Below, one piece after another: positions 41,159 to 43,943 of a stretch of 43,943 bases of DNA. Under the pieces are notes generated by a model. It had not been told where the DNA came from. It did not search any database and saw only the letters and a list, made by a program, of their open reading frames with translations. Each line of letters starts with the position of its first letter. Position 1 is the stretch's first letter. A program made the translations under genes and the position numbers. The DNA comes from Nitrosomonas sp. (GTDB lineage Bacteria > Pseudomonadota > Gammaproteobacteria > Burkholderiales > Nitrosomonadaceae): the NCBI GenBank assembly GCA_008015595.1, contig SSFW01000014.1, positions 1-43,943 on the forward strand, read 5' to 3'.

Positions 41159-41211
41159 TTAGTATTTATAAGACTAAGTTTCAATTCAGAATCTCAACGC
41201 ATCGTTAATGT

Positions 41212-42168
41212 TCAATGTGACACTAATCTTTTGGGCCTTATTTGATTGGCTTGAATCGTTTCTCCAATTCCCAGAAAATTCCCTCGTAAGTCATATAACT
41301 TAACTTTATTGCCCATCGGTAACTCTTGCTCATTTTCTTTACTAACGACTTGTCCATTAAACAACAAATTAACCTGTTCTTCACTTAACACTACTGAATG
41401 ATATCCTTGCAAAAGAGAATCAACTGGATAGAGAAGTGAATCATGTCGTGCATTTACATCATCTTGAAATTGATCAAGCCCATAGGCCTGATCTAAGCAA
41501 AACAACCCTACTTGGCTTCTACAAAGATCAGTTAAATAAGCGCCCCCCCAACCCATTGCCTTACCTATATCCTCAGCTAAGGTACGAATATAGGTCCCAG
41601 AACTACATCTAACTCGAACCGTCAACACATCATTTTCGCATTTTAACAAATTTATATCGTAAATATTTACTTCACGCACTTTTCGCTCCACAACGATATT
41701 TGCACGCGCATAATGATATAAAGGTTTGCCATTTAGCTTTAGCGCACTAAAAAGAGGTGCAGTCTGATTCGTTTTGCCAAGAAAGTTATTTAGAATTTCT
41801 TGAACTTGGAAAGGAATCAACTCTACCTTACTTTTATACAGATCATTGACTGACCTAATTTCACCCTCTGCATCACCTGTCGTACTAATATATCCAAGTC
41901 TCAATGTGGCAAGATAGGTTTTATCTGCATTCAACAACATCGATGAAAACTTTGTTGCTTCACCAAAACATATCGTCAACAAACCTGTCGCCATTGGATC
42001 AAGCGTTCCTGTATGCCCTGCTTTAGAAGCTCGATAAAAACGCTTCACTACTTGTAGTGCACGATTAGAACTAATATGTTTTGGCTTGTTCAGTAGCAAG
42101 ACCCCGTTAATCTTACGCTTAACGCAAGATTTTGGAGAAGAATGGGGATTAACCAACAAATTATCCAC
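41212..42168 (-). CDS. truB: tRNA pseudouridine(55) synthase TruB
   Basis: 318 aa; GVLLLNKPKHISSNRALQVVKR, AGHTGTLDPMATGLL, VRCSSGTYIRTLAEDIG. Confidence 0.97.
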   Translation of the reverse strand: MDNLLVNPHSSPKSCVKRKINGVLLLNKPKHISSNRALQVVKRFYRASKAGHTGTLDPMATGLLTICFGEATKFSSMLLNADKTYLATLRLGYISTTGDAEGEIRSVNDLYKSKVELIPFQVQEILNNFLGKTNQTAPLFSALKLNGKPLYHYARANIVVERKVREVNIYDINLLKCENDVLTVRVRCSSGTYIRTLAEDIGKAMGWGGAYLTDLCRSQVGLFCLDQAYGLDQFQDDVNARHDSLLYPVDSLLQGYHSVVLSEEQVNLLFNGQVVSKENEQELPMGNKVKLYDLRGNFLGIGETIQANQIRPKRLVSH

Positions 42169-42190
42169 AATTCAATTTTGAAAATCTGAT

Positions 42191-42556
42191 TCAGATTCTC
42201 CCATTCGCCACATCGATCAAATGCGAGAGATATGCACCTCGTTCAATTGACTCGTCGTAAACAAAATGTAATTGTGGAAAAACTCTTAACTTAATTCTAC
42301 TGGCTAATTGTTTTCTTAAGTAACCATTTGCATGCTGCAATCCTGCCTCAATTTCGCTATGGTCAGCATTATCATTTAATGAAGTATAAAAAACCTTTGC
42401 ATGGGAATAGTCTCTGGTCACTTCGACATCTGTAATCGTTATCATTCCGATGCGAGGATCTTTTAAATCATGATGAATCAAATCAGCCAATTCGCGCTGA
42501 ATCTGATCAGCTAGCCGTAATGCACGTGCATGACCTTTTGACGATAGCGTACCCAT
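42191..42556 (-). CDS. rbfA: Ribosome-binding factor A
   Basis: 121 aa; RALRLADQIQRELADLIHHDLKDPRIGMITITDVEVTRDYSHAKVFYT. Confidence 0.96.
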   Translation of the reverse strand: MGTLSSKGHARALRLADQIQRELADLIHHDLKDPRIGMITITDVEVTRDYSHAKVFYTSLNDNADHSEIEAGLQHANGYLRKQLASRIKLRVFPQLHFVYDESIERGAYLSHLIDVANGRI

Positions 42557-42559
42557 GGT

Positions 42560-43943
42560 TTATAAAGTCCGCATGACCTCAACAACTTCATAGACTTCAA
42601 GCTGATCACCCACTTGAATATCATTATAATTCTTGAGTGATAGCCCACATTCAAATCCTGCTTTTACTTCCTTCACGTCATCTTTAAACCGTTTCAAAGA
42701 ATCAAGCGCGCAGCTATGGATAACAACGCCATCCCGCAATACTCGAACCATAGAATCCCGCTTAACGAAACCTTCAAGAACATAGCACCCAGCAATTACA
42801 CCAATTTTTGAGATTCGAAATATCTCTCTGATATCAATCAGCCCAGTAATATTTTCTTTACGTTCAGGCAGCAACATTCCCGAAAGTGCCTTTTTGATCT
42901 CATCGACCGCATCGTAGATCACGTTATAGTAATGAATATCAACGCCGGTAGTAACAATCAGTTTCCTAGCCCCAGCATCAGCCCTGCTGTTGAACCCAAT
43001 GATAATAGCTTTCGAAGCAAGCGCCAAATTGATATCTGACTCAATAATTGCACCCACACCACTATGAATGATATTAATTTTTACTTCGTCCGTCGCAAGC
43101 TTCTGCAATGCGTAAGCCAAAGCTTCAGCTGACCCCTGCGCATCAGCCTTAATGATCAGATTAAGTATTTTAATATCATCTTTCTGATTAAATACCTCCT
43201 CCATCTTAGCTACTTGGCGCTGATCGAGTCTCACATCTCTAAATTTACCCTGACGGAAAAGCGCAATCTCCCTTGCACGACGCTCATCCTCTAACGCGAG
43301 AACCGTCTCACCGGCAACTGCCACATCCGACAAACCTTGAATTTCTACAGGAATAGACATACTGGCACTTTCAATGGGATTACCATTTTCATCCAGCATG
43401 GCTCTAACTTTTCCAAATGCTGCACCAGTCAGCAATACATCACCGCGCTTTAATGTTCCCGACTGTATTAAGATTGTAGCTACTGGCCCACGCCCTTTAT
43501 CTAGGCGCGATTCAATGACGACCCCCTTTGCAGGCGCTGCTTTGACAGCTTTAAGTTCAAGAACTTCCGCTTGCAATAAAATACTTTCGAGTAATTCATC
43601 AATTCCCAGACCTGTTTTTGCAGAGACGCCGACAAAAATGACCTCTCCACCCCAATCCTCAGCAACCACACCGTGCGTGACTAGTTCCTGTTTAATACGC
43701 TCAAAATTGGCTTCTGGTTTATCCATCTTATTTACAGCAACAACTATCGGTATTTTCGCTGCTTTAGCATGGTGAATAGCCTCAATCGTTTGTGGCATAA
43801 CTCCATCATCTGCAGCAACCACTAACACAACGATATCTGTAATCTTAGCACCTCGCGCCCTCATCGCTGTGAAGGCTTCATGCCCTGGGGTATCTAGAAA
43901 CGTAATCATTCCATGTGCTGTCTCAACATGATAAGCCCCAATG
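42560..43943 (-). CDS. infB: Translation initiation factor IF-2, C-terminal part (runs off window end)
   Basis: Open frame continues past 43909 to the window edge as [43 protein letters not shown]4 motif; C-terminal IF2 domains. Confidence 0.97.
   Translation of the reverse strand, partial: IGAYHVETAHGMITFLDTPGHEAFTAMRARGAKITDIVVLVVAADDGVMPQTIEAIHHAKAAKIPIVVAVNKMDKPEANFERIKQELVTHGVVAEDWGGEVIFVGVSAKTGLGIDELLESILLQAEVLELKAVKAAPAKGVVIESRLDKGRGPVATILIQSGTLKRGDVLLTGAAFGKVRAMLDENGNPIESASMSIPVEIQGLSDVAVAGETVLALEDERRAREIALFRQGKFRDVRLDQRQVAKMEEVFNQKDDIKILNLIIKADAQGSAEALAYALQKLATDEVKINIIHSGVGAIIESDINLALASKAIIIGFNSRADAGARKLIVTTGVDIHYYNVIYDAVDEIKKALSGMLLPERKENITGLIDIREIFRISKIGVIAGCYVLEGFVKRDSMVRVLRDGVVIHSCALDSLKRFKDDVKEVKAGFECGLSLKNYNDIQVGDQLEVYEVVEVMRTL

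Noticed and set aside
43374-43775. 133-aa plus-strand ORF opposite infB
   Set aside because: Antisense to a well-supported conserved gene; low-complexity composition typical of shadow ORFs. The same applies to the other internal antisense ORFs in the track (e.g. 27248-27757, 11866-12234, 39337-39666).

Overview
The window looks like a compact chromosomal segment from a betaproteobacterial ammonia oxidiser (Nitrosomonas-like, inferred from gene content and protein resemblance; not tested by search). It is mostly housekeeping genes: serA(partial)-serC-gyrA; argD-argF-argG; suhB / trmJ; the heat-shock cluster grpE-dnaK-dnaJ next to purB; a hopanoid cluster hpnH-hpnB-hpnM-hpnN; gshA-gshB; a copper nitrite reductase nirK; mdh; bcp; a complete cytochrome c maturation cluster ccmABCDEFGHI; and truB-rbfA-infB(partial). 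I saw no rRNA, tRNA, CRISPR array or intact transposon. The items most worth a second look are: (1) a divergent locus of a ZnuD-like TonB receptor and two paralogous secreted proteins, with a perfect 23-bp palindrome midway between the divergent starts, probably a metal-responsive uptake module; (2) a CADD/NE1434-type protein that keeps the residues of a self-sacrificing pABA synthase; (3) a membrane-anchored predicted pseudokinase that has lost all three catalytic motifs; (4) a stand-alone class I-type nirK with its own terminator; (5) several strong inverted repeats, including a 20-bp perfect stem between dnaK and dnaJ, a nested 95-bp element downstream of dnaJ, and a symmetric cruciform in the hpn cluster; (6) a near-consensus sigma-32 promoter upstream of grpE.
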